Shown piece after piece: positions 11,651 to 23,030 of a stretch of DNA of 64,000 nucleotides (the first letter of the stretch is position 1; every line of letters begins with the position of its first letter). The translations under genes were made by a program, and so were the position numbers. A model generated the notes under the pieces. The model worked only from the letters and a program-made list of their open reading frames with translations, was not told where the DNA came from and did no database searches. The stretch comes from Nothopassalora personata (Eukaryota > Ascomycota > Dothideomycetes > Mycosphaerellales > Mycosphaerellaceae), in contig CM066292.1 in the NCBI GenBank assembly GCA_033816765.1, positions 5,456,001 to 5,520,000 on the forward strand. Reading direction: 5' to 3'.

Positions 11651-13787
11651 GCTCGTCGGCCGAGAGATCGATTGTCGTTAGTCGTATCGGTGGACCTATT
11701 TTTAGTATTATCGGATCTTTTACTAACAGTTTTATAGGTTTTGTTTTAGTTCCTAGGTATTTTCTAATTCGTCGTATCCTTTCTACTTAATAAGGTATCG
11801 CTAACCTTTCTTATCTAGGATTTTTTCGACTTTAAATTCGTTTTCTACTTCTAGCTCGAAATAGAAGCTCTCCTAGTAGGGTGTTTCGGCGTCTACGGGT
11901 TCCAACTTAGAGATATAGAAGACTAGGTAGATTTTTACGTCTAGTAGTAGTCGTAGGCGGTAATTGACTAGTCGTATAACTTTGTCAATAAAAAATAGTC
12001 CGACCTTAACGTAATCTAGTTTCTTAGTCTATCTTCTTATTCTTAAGTTTTTTATAAGGAGATAGACCTTATCCCCCTCTTTTAGTAGAGGTGCTATTTT
12101 TCTTATATCCTACCGTTATTAAGACAGTTTTTGTTATGCATCTTCGATCGCCTTACGTGTTTCTTTATACACTTCCTTAAGAGTATCCGTCGTTACGATT
12201 GCTCTTTCGGCTTATAGGTGAGACCTAGGTGTTCTAAATAGGTTAGGATCTTTGCTAGTTCGTATAGAATAGTGTCGTTAAAGTTGTCTCCGATTTGTAG
12301 TTGTTTAGTGTAATCTGCGCTATTAGTAGTAATGAAACCTAGTTGTCTTATACGTAGTTAATGTAATGTCGTAGGTATTACTCGAGTGTTTAATTCATCC
12401 TCTCCGTTTGTCCGTCTATTTCTAGATAATATGCTATAGATAGCTTATGTCTTATTGTAATCGTTTCTATAAGCGTTTTCTAGTAGTTCGATGTAAATAG
12501 CTTATCTCTATCCGTTATAAACGTTTAAGGGAATCCGTAGAATCGGATAAGTCTATCTAGTACGAGGTATCCGAGCTACTCTATATTGTATGTCTCTAAT
12601 GTAGGAATGAAGTATACGTATTTTATAAGTCTATTAACTATAACTAGTATTATGTCGTATAGTTGTTTCGTAACTTAGTCTCTTAACGGTAGGAGTTTCG
12701 TAATAAAGTCTATTGTAACTTCGTCCTATAGTCTCGTCGGTAGTGTCCTAAACTATAGGTAACCGTATTTTATATATCTCGTAGCCTTATTTCGTTAGTA
12801 GTATACGCATTGTTTAATGTAGCGTAATACCTTAAGTCTTATCTATAGGAATAAAAAACTGCGTTATATTAGGTCTATTGTCTTTAAAGTTCTAGGATGT
12901 CTATAAGTTAGTCCGTCGTAATGTTGTTGTATATATTCTTCTTCTCGATCCTTAGGTACTTAGTATTTTCCTTACGATATAGAGAATTGTTCGTCTATAT
13001 CGCCTAGTATCCATATAATATTATTAAATTCTCTCGTGTTTATACTAAGACTTCCGTTAGGGTTTGTCTTTAATATTTTGTGTTATACTAGTTCTTTTCC
13101 TTCTATATAGTCGCTTCTTCGGCTTAGCGCGTCGGCGCGGCTATTCTCTCTTCCTAGAGTATATTTAATTTCGAACTTATACTGTCCTAGTAGCTCCGAC
13201 TAGCGGGCTTACCTTTGGGTAAGTTCTTTCGTCGTCGTAAAGTACGTAAGATTCTTATAGTTAGAAAGAATCGTTAACTTCGGTAGGCCCTCGACATATA
13301 CTCTCTAATATTACATAGTAGCAATAATGGCTAGAAGCTCTTTATTATAGATGTCGTAGTTCTATTCCGCTATAGTCATTTTCCGGGAAGTAATAGGCTA
13401 CTAGGTGTCTTTACCTATCGTATGTCTATGTTAGATACGCGCCTATTGCTATATTAGACGTATTGGTCTCGATATAGACTTCCTTACTACTATTGAATAG
13501 TCGAAGCGTAGGGGCTAAAGCGTATTGTTCCTTAAGTTTCTTAAACGCTTTAATCTGTTCCTTTCCCTATTTCTAGGTAACGTCTTTTCTTATAAGCATC
13601 GTTATTAGTACTGCTGTCTTTACGTAGTCCCTAATGAATTTCCGGTTGTAATTCGCTAGTCTAAGGAATGATTATACGTCCTTAACTGTTTTTAGTTCTA
13701 GCTATTCTCTAATTAACTGTGTCTTCGTAGGGTCGATCGTTATCCCTATAGTACTAATAACAAAGCCTAAGAATTTAACTTCTTTCT

Positions 13788-14053
13788 TGTTGAACAGGTA
13801 CGAGTTGCGCAGCCACTGGAAGATGGAATCTTGCCTTAGGACGAAGAAGGACCCAATGGGATAGCGTGTCTCTATGAACAAGTATCGCGGATGTGGATGT
13901 AAAGGATAAGAGGCAGACTCATCTGTTCGGATGAGTCTTATACCCCTGATCCAGCCATGTCACCCAGCCACGTAATCCTGTTGCGGGGCAACCACATGTT
14001 GGGGTCCGGTAGACCCCAACCTCTTTAACCCGATGACCTGCATATTCTCAACA
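13788..14053. repeat. Intact solo LTR (266 bp) nested in chromovirus B RT
   Basis: The insert is TGTTGA...TCAACA with the 5-bp duplication TTTCT on both sides (13,783-13,787 and 14,054-14,058). Removing it restores the sequence seen in elements A and D. It is rich in CA and TG, so it has not been RIPped, unlike everything around it. Two clean hairpins lie inside: 9-bp stems at 13,915-13,938 and 13,998-14,020. The TGTTGA/TCAACA ends suggest a Ty1/copia LTR. Orientation is unknown. Confidence 0.9.
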
Positions 14054-17000
14054 TTTCTTATAGAATTTGCATTTCTCGGGTACTGTCATAAATCCTAAAC
14101 GCGTAAGTCCTTCGAATACGTCCTAGACTTACTTTATATAATTCTAAAGGGATCCTTTCGTGTAAACTAATATGTCGTCTATATAAGCGATAACGTATAT
14201 GTTAAGTAGGTCCCTAAGTGTTTCGTTAACGAGGTCCTAATAGGATACGGGTACGTTAGTTAATCCTATTAGTATGACTAAGAATTCGTAAAGTCCGTAT
14301 CTTATTCTAAAAGCGGTTTTCTATTCTTCTCCCTCTACTATCCGTATAGCGTAGAAGGCATCTCGTAGGTTAATCTTCGTATACTAGTCTAATCCGGTTA
14401 ATCTATCTTATGCTTCTTCGATGTTAGGTAGCGGATATCGGTTCTTAATCGTAATCTCGTTTAACTTCCTATAGTCTTATACGAGTCGTAGCTTCCCGTT
14501 TGCTTTTAGAACGAACATGTATAGAGTTCTTATACTTAAGGTAGATCTTCTTATCTATCCTTTAGCTAGCTTCTCCTTTAGCTATTCTCGTAGGGTCTAT
14601 AGCTCTTTCTTAGACATTTAATATAGGGGTCCCTATAGAGGCTCTTTCCCTAGCTAAATGTTTATCTTATAATCCTATAGTTAGTACTTAGGTAAGGCAT
14701 CCTTACCTCTTTCCTCTTTAAAGAGTCGCGACTACTTACGATACTCTTTAGGGATACTTAACTCTAAGATGTTAGTATCCTTCGATAGTGCATTACTTCT
14801 ATTACTACTAGTAACTTCGTAACCCGGCGGCCCTACGCTAGTGTCTATCCCGGTCGAAGGTAGTTCCTCTATCCTTCTATTTGGCGTAAGCTATATCCTA
14901 TTTAGCTGTCTCTTTACCTTATCTACTAGCGAACGCTACTGCTACGTAGGCTAAATGTTAATAATGTAGTCGCATTCCTTAAATGTAAGTACTCCTCTTC
15001 TCTAGTCGATTACTAGATTGTACTTTCTTAACTAAGGTATACCTAGTACGATGTTATAACTAGCTATATTAGTAACATCTAAGATAATTTCCTCGTAGTA
15101 CCGTTAGATAGTAAGTAGTAACGGTATCGTCTCGCGTTCTATACTAGGTAAGGATAATCCGTCTACCGCGATTAATTTATACCCCTCTTTCTTCTTATAG
15201 GTAGCGATCCTATGTCTTGTAACAAATAATTCGGAGGTAAAGTTCCCGCTTACTCCGGAATCTATTATAGTATCTATCTTGTGCCCGTTAACGATAATCT
15301 TAGTTCGAAACACTATTATCGTTAGTAATGCTTAAGCCTTTTCTATGTTATATAACTCCCTTCGGTCGCTTATTCCTAGGGAGTTAATCCTTTTCCCTAT
15401 TCGTATATAGAACGTCGTGCTTCGTATCTCGAGGCCTCCGCTTAAACCTAGCGCGAGCCTTTCTATATCTACACCTATATTCGGTAACGTTCCTAGATCT
15501 TCTACGTTTCTAAGTAGAGTACGCGTGCGTGTTGTACTATATTACGTAATTTATTCGATATAAATGTTCCTAACGGTGTAAGATATCCGGTTCCTATTAT
15601 TCGGCTCCCTATCGGTAGTCGTTCTATAATAGCGGTTACTAGGTTCTCGGTTGTTTCTATAAGTAGGTATCCCTAGGCTATACCTCGTAGGGTGTCGAGT
15701 GTTTTGTTAAACTTAATAGAGTATAGCATCCTTCGTCCGCCTATCTTAGGTAGGAATTCCTCGTACCTTCTTTATAGGTATACGATTATGTTATATAATT
15801 TCTTAGGCGCATTAATCGTAAAGGTTAGTTGTTAGTTGTCGTCGTTAGTGTCGCTCTCTTCTCCTTCGGAGGAATCTTCTTCGCTTAATTCTTCCGGATC
15901 CTAATCTTCTTCGATAGTATCTAGCCCGGTGGTTTCTTAACTTTCTTCCTATGGTTCCGGTAACTATAATCCGTTCTATCCTAGGTCCTAGTTTTCTTTG
16001 TCGCTTTTATCGTTATTAAAGTAGGATTCGTCGATGTCTACTTCTCGGAGCGTAGCGTTTTGCCTATACGTCGCTCCTAGGGTTCCTCTTAGTTGTTAAG
16101 GCTAATACCCTACGCCTAACTTCGCGGCGTAGTAAACTTAATACGAGTCTTAGTAATAGAATCGCTAATAAAGGCTTCTATAACTATTTCGAGACTCGGA
16201 TTCGATCTCGTAGTCGACTCTTCGTGTTATTATATTGAACTATCGTAGTTAGTTCTTCGTATTAAATAGAATAACTACTATTTGTTACCTATAGTATCCT
16301 CCTCGTCCTTCTAAGGGGTCTAGGAGAGGCGTCGTGCTTCTATTACTAGCTCTCTCCCTTACTCTCCGAGTATAGTCGGTATCTCCTTAAGATCTAACAC
16401 TACTCTTAGATTTACTAGTTCGGGGTTGCATTATGTTAAACTGTTCGCGGCGCACTATATTCTTACCGCGGTAGTCCCTTACTAGGTAGCTAGGTTTACT
16501 ACATCCGTAGTAAGTTCGTGTTTCTTTCGAACTCCGGGATACTCTATTCCCGTTACTGTTCGTAACCTTACGACCTTTCTCGGTAACGTCGAGTTCTATT
16601 AGCTATAGTCCGTAGTACGGTTTGTCCCTAGGCTTATTATTATAGTTGTCGTAGAAGCCTCTATTACGGTTGTTATAGCCTAGTGTATATCTAGCTTTTC
16701 CGGATACTTTAGAGTCGTATCGTCGTTCTATAGCTCTCTCGTAGAGCTTATCGTTAAGATTAATCGTAACTCTAACGAGGTCGCCTAAGCTATCGATCTT
16801 CCGACCGTCCCTTATTAACTCGTCCTTAACATGCTCCTTTAGTCCTCTTTGGTATATAACTTAAAGTGCTTCGTCGTCCTAATCGGTGAGTTACGCGTAT
16901 TCCTAGAATTTCGTAGCATATTCGGCAGTAGATGTCTTCTAGGTTAAATGCTAAATAACACGAACGGTAGTAGCAATCTTATTAGAGACACTAAAGACGC

Positions 17001-17392
17001 TCTTTATAGCATGCTTAAGATAGTTGTATAACCTAAAGATTCCGTCGGCATTATCTTCTCCGTTACTATCTAGGTATTTCCTAAGGAATAGTTTAACCTA
17101 ATGCTATGCTCGTCCTCTTAAAAAGGTAGTAGTAAAGATAGGCTTATGGTTCTTAGGCATAGAGTTAAATAAGAAGTATATGTCTATCTAAGAGACCTAA
17201 GTGTCGAACTTGTCTCGGTCGCTATAGTAGTATTCTAGCTTACTAACCTTAAGGGTGTCGTTGCCTATATAAGTAGCTAAGGTATTAATAGCATCGTTCG
17301 CGGTCTAAGGTCGTCGGGCTCTACTTACTTTACTAGGGGCGGGTGTTCCCCGTTTACTCTATCGGTCTCCTATCGTAGAGGGCGTTTAAAGC

Positions 17393-17796
17393 TGTTAGGT
17401 TTAGTATAACCTAATAATATTATAAGTTAAGAAGATAAGCTTAATCGGGTTTATTCTCGGGCCGATAGGAAGTCGAGGGAGAGTAATAAAGCAGTAGCTG
17501 TCTTGTCTTATAAAGACTAAGTAGTAGTAAGGTAGAGGTTAGGTTGTAGTGTATTCTAAATAGTAATATTAAACAGTAAGTTGAACGCCTCGAAAGTATA
17601 AGGGGTTCTTAGCGTTCCTAAATATAAAGGAGATTCGTCGATCTCGGTAATTAGTCTAATCATTCTAAGCATAAGCAGTCTAATTAGTCTAAGCATAAGT
17701 AGTCTAATCGCTCCAAGTCTAAGCGCTTAGGTAGGATAAGTCACGTGTTTGTCTTGTCGTTATAATTCTAGGATCTATAGGAATTATTCCGTAACA
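17393..17796 (-). repeat. 5' LTR of chromovirus B (404 bp)
   Basis: The LTR starts TGTTAGG and ends GTAACA on the plus strand, followed by the target duplication CGTAG. It is the mate of 10,522-10,925, with the same 24-bp tandem units. The primer-binding region just inside begins GCTTTAAACGCC (minus strand), which I could not match to a tRNA. Confidence 0.92.
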
Positions 17797-17801
17797 CGTA
17801 G

Positions 17802-20730
17802 TTATTAATCCTTATAGTCTTAGCATTCTATATACGCTTCCTCTATACAAAGGCGGCGTTTACGGGACTAATAGGCATATCCTTAGGCAGTCCTTTACTA
17901 GTATCGTTCCCTAGTCCGTTTACTTAGGCATTATTTCCCCTTCCTAGGGTTACCCCGGATTTAGCTAATAATTAAGTTTCGCTTATTTAAGCATTAACTT
18001 CGTTAATTATTTTAACCTCCTACTAGTTAATCTTAGCTTACCGGATCTCCTATTCTAATTAAAGGCGAACTTTCTTAGTAGCCTTAGCTCGGGCTCGTAG
18101 ATCCTAGGCTAAGGACCGGGTCCTCGGGTGCGGATTCTTTAAAATGCCTACGGGTGCCTTCCCTTTTACTTTGTTAGACTACATAGGATAGGTAGATACC
18201 TCGTTAAGTTCGCCTAAGTCGATCGCCTACTCCGCTTCACTTTCTCCGAATAAGACCTAATATATCCTAGTAGCCTTCTCCGTTTAGCTAGACCGTACGT
18301 CCTAAGGGCTATACTCTATTAAATGCCTAAAGTTAGGAGGGGGTTTAGAATAATTAGGAGACGTAACCTTTATTACCCTAGTGTAGTCCCTACCTATCTA
18401 TTACTTACGTAGTACGGGAATTTTATACTAGTTATTAAACTCGATCGGCCTATAATGTTCTTCGAGTAGAGGGAGTATATAGATCAGTTTCGGTTTACTA
18501 TAGTCCCTCCGAAAGTTAAATTTAGTAGGACGCGGATCGCCTTCTTTCCCTAGATACTACTAGTTATTTAGGGCGAGGTATACGTAGCCCCGGGATATTA
18601 AGGACCTTATCGCCCTATAATTGCTAGCCTAGTGCTTCGAACTGCTACAGTTAAAGTAATAACTATCTATCGCTTTAGACTGTTCGCGATTCTAGGATAG
18701 GGGACGCTACATTACGTAAATCTATAGCTTAGTATCTAGGTCGTACCTCTCCGGTTACATAGAGCGTTAATTCTCGCTCGGGTAGAAGGAACCCGCGTCC
18801 TCGACGCGACCGCGCTAGTATATACGTATACTTATTTTAGCTACCTTCTAGATTAGGTTATTATTAACAATAGTCCTAGAGGTAGCCTTCTTAAGTATGT
18901 TAATCTTAGGCTTAAGGCGCGGCATTTACTTTACGACTAAGCGGTGTAGCTAAGGTAAAGTAAGAGGGAAATCTATATATATAGCTTTCTATCCCTCCTT
19001 ACTATCTACGATACTAGTAGCTTTATCGAGGATCCTCTAAAAGTCCCTAAACTTCTTAGGCTACTTTAGGTAAAGCCCGTAAGCCTTATAGACTAGACCG
19101 CTTTCGCGACTACCTCTAGTAATCCCTAAAGGAGGAGGCAACTCCGGGAGCTGTTATCTAAATCCTTAGGTTCAATTAGGTTACTTAAGGATATAAACAG
19201 GCGGATAAATTTCTTTATATCCTATTCTTCGGGCCTCTTACCTTACTACGCCCTAACAATCTCCTTAAGATATTCCCGACTCCCTAACATCGAGTAGGCG
19301 TTAAACCATAAGAACTCTAATAAGAACGCCCTCCTAAAACGTGCCTTATTAGTGAGCTACCTAGGTAGTCTTATAACTATACGCCGGATAGTAGTTTCGT
19401 AATTGCGCTTAAACCTACCCTAGAAATTATCCTTCTTAATAGATGCCCGAGGCGGATACTAGTCTATTAGGTCGCTAAACCGCTCCTAGAACTTAGTAGC
19501 ATTAGTGCTATTAAAGAACGGATTCTTAGCACCTCCTAGAGGTAGAAAGCGAGGGCTAGCGTTTTCCATTACTACTACTAATCGTCTAAAGAGGGCAGTT
19601 ATAGTATCTATTCTAATTATGCTGTTCGTACCTACACCTATACCTAATTTAGCGGCGCTAGTTCCGCTTCTCCTTTCTTTACTAGATTTAGGTGTTTCCC
19701 CTTCCTCCGATTCCTCTATCCCCTTATAAGAGATAGAGTTCCTATAGACCCCTTCTATTTTCGTAGGGTTTATAGGCTACTCGTAGCCTCTACCTATGTC
19801 GGTAAAGGTGCTAAGTTTTTCTAGTAATGCAGCCGTATCTATTATTACGTAGTGCTTACTTTAGACTACACTAATACTAGTTGTTACTTAATAGGACCTT
19901 ATAACCGTAATTGTTGCTAAATACCTTAGACCTTAAGTGTTTTCGACCTTAGTCGACCTTAACCGTAAACCTTAACCTTAAGTAATAACCTTAACCTTAA
20001 GTAATAACCTTAACCGTAAACCTTAGACCTTAAACCGTAATTTTAACCTTATAAACTAGATACTAATACGCTACCGGGTGTATACTTAATACCCCCCCTT
20101 ATTAACTACTAAAATAATGTCTACTAACTACCCTAGATAGGCCTGTCTAAGTTGTAGTGGTATAGAGCGGCGCTTATGTAAGCAGGGGTATTTGCCGGTC
20201 CCGGGACCGTAAAATTAGGTTACGTGACGAGTAGCGCAGTAGCTAGATAAATAAGAGGATTAGCGGACTTAAACCCCTATGCCCTCTACTCGAGAGGTAT
20301 AAATTGAATTGTTTCCTTAATGCTACGCTTACAATGCTTAACTACGCAGTATATATCTTAATAGCTATACTAGGTTCTACTAGCTTACCTAAATGTCTAA
20401 TTAAACTAAAATGAAATTAGGGCAAGTTAGACCTAAGGGACCCCCTCTAAACCTAAGGTTAACATAACCTATTAGTTGTCAATACTAGTCCTTCTATAGG
20501 CTCCGGAGGTAGTATACTTATAGCGCGTAAGATCTCTAATCGCTCGATCTCCCGCTATATCTCCTACTCTTTAATTCTACCCCTTAAGGCCTCTCTTTAT
20601 ATAACTAAGGCTACGCGACGCCCCTACTACTACGCTCTAGAGCTTAGGGGTACGTAGGTACTTTACTATTACGCGCGTTACGATTAGGCTCTATAGCTTA
20701 TATAGATTATAATAAGGTAAAGATTTAGAA
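17802..20730 (-). mobile_element. RIPped retroelement sequence right of element B (probably more of element C)
   Basis: RIPped throughout. It lies on the far side of element B's insertion site, so it was joined to 10,516 before B arrived. The part about 19,000-19,800 is the inverted homologue of 24,000-24,800. The part 20,500-20,725 matches the gag-proximal end of element F at about 41,690-41,906. No intact frame or named domain is visible. The gag assignment is inference from position. Confidence 0.5.
19921..20060. repeat. Degenerate ACCTTAACC-type tandem repeat
   Basis: Runs of ACCTTAACCTTAAGTAATA and ACCTTAACCGTAA are repeated about six times with RIP-like variation. A reverse-orientation relative lies near 23,840-23,930, inside the inverted copy right of the SMP-30 gene. 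Confidence 0.6.
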
Positions 20731-20914
20731 CTATTAGAGGATATTATAATATATAGTATACCTATGACCTCGTAGTTATAATTAAACTAAATCTTACCTT
20801 CTTCTATAGACGTCTTACGCGTTACTTTATATACGTATATACGTTATATACGGCTTACTAAGCCGGGCCTAGCTATTTATTATATATAAGAGCTAGCTAT
20901 AGGCTACTCTTATA
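20731..20914 (+). repeat. Isolated R1 terminal-repeat unit
   Basis: About 185 bp matching the terminal repeats at 41,907-42,110 and 43,151-43,330, heavily RIPped. It directly follows the same gag-proximal sequence as the unit at 41,907, so either both are insertions at one site or the two loci were copied together. Confidence 0.5.
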
Positions 20915-21595
20915 AACTTTCTCTTTATATACTACCTACCTTATTAATATTAAAAATCTAATATTTATAAGGTTATTTCTTCTTAGATAAGCTATTAGTT
21001 ATTCTTTATATATTTAAAAGTTAGAAAATTAAAGAACTAGGTACTCTTTACTTTTTAGTAATAATAAATCTAGAACTTTTAACTTGTAATTATTTTAGAA
21101 ATTGGAGCTTATAATTATATATTCTTTTATATTAAGTAATATTACTTATAAACTATATAAGAATTAGAAGTATTATATTACAAGTAAAATTATGTTTCTA
21201 ACAATTTATATATACTAAAATAGACCTATTTAGTCTTAGACTCACTACGTAAATTAGCATCGGGTCGCTATAATTGGCCTAATCCCTAGTGCCGTCTCTC
21301 CCTCGCACTCTTAAATAATCATTTCCAGCAGCGAGTCTAAGCCCGCTAAGGTAATTTGTTGCAGGGTTCGACGTTTTCAGAGCTACGCGCCTCAGGACCG
21401 ATGCTACGCGGCGTCGCTTCCCTTTCAATCCCATAGTATCTAATCCTCGTCGGGCAATCTCTACGCTCTGCATGGCAGTTCACGGCATTCGGCAGGGGGC
21501 ATCTCTCTCCCATTGCTCTCCGCGGACTGTGGTTATCGGCGACTGGCATTGCGAACATGGGGGCACTCCTTGTCTACTCCGTATCTTCACCAAGC
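20915..21595. other. No gene seen: AT-rich RIPped tail, then start of unmutated island
   Basis: 20,915-21,240 is AT-rich and RIPped with no readable frame. At about 21,240-21,260 base composition changes sharply and CA/TG dinucleotides return. 21,260-21,595 is the 3' flank of the SMP-30 gene, and I see no other feature in it. Confidence 0.6.
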
Positions 21596-22829
21596 TCACT
21601 CCACGGCTATTCCCATGTTCGCTAACAACGCACCTTGCACCTTCGTGCTAAACCTGGCTACCCAGAACTTGTTCTCGTTCAACAGGAACATCTCACCTTT
21701 CCTGCCGAAGCAGAAGTTCGCCACACCACCAGAGACCTTGATCTTGCCAATGAGTCTGCCTCCCGGAGTCCAAACATGGACACCATCGCCGCAGCCGCTG
21801 TATACGTTGCCTTGCAGGTCGCATTTGATACCGTCCGGAATGCCTGTCGAGTGAAGTAAGCTAGAGATCCTTGCCGAAGAGGCCACGCACACCAACCTTC
21901 ATCCGCCATCGCAAACACTCTTCTATTGGCCATGAAATGCGACCCTTGACGCTCGATCACATCGAAAGCATATCTTGGGTCCGGATTAGCATCATCCCGC
22001 CACGTGTGCCCTCTGGGATGAACGTACATGGTCTGCGGCCTTTGAACGTCTGTGGAGCCGTCTCCGTGTATAAGGTCGGTATCTGTCACGTACAGCGTCT
22101 TCTCATCGGGCGAGAAGCACAGTCCATTCGGCCGACCAAAGCCATCGGCAACGACTCGTATATCCCCAGAGGTTGGATCGAACCGATACACCTGGCAAGG
22201 CAATTGTGGCGTGTTACGGAAGCCTTGCTCGTAGCCATATATCGGGTCGGTGAACCAGATACTGCCGTCAGTGTGAACCACGACGTCATTGACACTGGTA
22301 AAGTAGCGTCGATGGTAGGAGGAGATGAGCGTCTTGCATCCGTATGGCGGCCTCGCTTCCATTAAGACCAAGCCGCCTGGCTTCGACTTGTTACCTTGGT
22401 CGCAGAACAGCACGCCTCCTTGGTGATTGATGCCGCCATTTCCCATGGCCACGTCGGTTTGGAGCTCTTCGTGTTGCCATTGACCATTCTGTCTAGATAG
22501 CTTGCTGATCTTGATGACCGGTCCCGAATCTGTCCGCAGGCTGTTGCTGGTGATGAATAGCGCATCCTGGTCCGGAAAGTATACTCCAGCTTCATGCGCG
22601 AAAGGCCAAGCCTTCTCCAAACCTAGTTCGATACTTGGGTCGGCTCCCAAAATTTCCAGGAACAAGTCATCGTAGATGGCAAAGTGTGGCTCTTCGAAGT
22701 CTTGCTGAAATGTTACCTGGTGTGCGAGTACACGCTCCTCGTACGAAATGCGCTGGCGGAAACCGTGAGTATATGCTATCACTTCATCAAGTCGTATATG
22801 CTTACATTGCTGGTACTGAATCTGGCCAT
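21596..22829 (-). CDS. SMP-30/gluconolactonase-like beta-propeller protein
   Basis: My model is exon 1 at 22,806-22,829, exon 2 at 21,897-22,704 and exon 3 at 21,596-21,843, giving 359 residues with all phases consistent. The second intron (53 nt, phase 1) is needed because the frame shifts between FAMADEG and IPDGIKCD. The first intron and the 8-residue start exon are less certain (GTAAGC donor, TTTCAG acceptor). The family forms a six-bladed propeller that binds a divalent metal and hydrolyses lactones. Matching segments are FAHEAGVYFPDQDALF, TSVNDVVVHTDGSIWFTDP (metal Asn), GRPNGLCFSPDEKTLYVTDT (metal Asp) and IPDGIKCDLQGNVYSGCGDGVHVW. No signal peptide is visible. The substrate is unknown. 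The gene is intact and unmutated but stands alone between RIPped repeats. Confidence 0.85.
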
Positions 22830-23030
22830 CCTTGAAGCTATGCGAACGACTTGGCAGCAGAACCTCTATCAATATATCCCGTTCGCCGTCAAACACCGAC
22901 GCGTCATTGCAAGGGAAGCTTGCATCGAAGCTTGATTGGGCAACGCTGCGATCCTCGATTTTGCTAGGACACTCAGGAAGAGAATATTAGACCCTGTACG
23001 GTAAGACTTGCTCCCTTGCCACATATTGCG

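Larger units (their letters stand above)
10522..17796 (-). mobile_element. Chromovirus B: complete RIPped Ty3/gypsy element, 7.3 kb
   Basis: Two 404-bp LTRs bound the element, and the target duplication CGTAG is exact (10,517-10,521 and 17,797-17,801). Gag-pol is on the minus strand. Gag lies about 15,350-17,390, with a knuckle near 16,490-16,530 whose first Cys codons are mutated. The protease has a long open stretch at 15,104-15,313 with motif IDSGVSGNF. RT has an intact YIDDILVY near 14,165-14,195. RNase H lies about 13,100-13,560 and integrase about 12,000-12,950, with the pol end near 11,745. A polypurine tract abuts the left LTR. It also carries an antisense gene, a tRNA-like sequence and a nested solo LTR. 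RIP stops throughout make it inactive. The two LTRs are similar but separately mutated. Confidence 0.93.

Noticed and set aside
19505..19729. 74-codon plus-strand open frame with hydrophobic stretch
   Set aside because: It lies on the opposite strand within RIPped retroelement sequence whose inverted homologue at 24,100-24,400 does not keep it open.
19921..20060. Telomere-like CCTTAA repeats
   Set aside because: The units are irregular, contain GTAATA and CCGTAA variants, and lie inside a retroelement copy with an inverted partner at 23,840-23,930.
21679..22896. A single 405-codon frame for the SMP-30-like gene
   Set aside because: It has no ATG at its start, and its C-terminal 55 residues lose family similarity. 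A 53-nt intron restores the conserved C-terminal frame.
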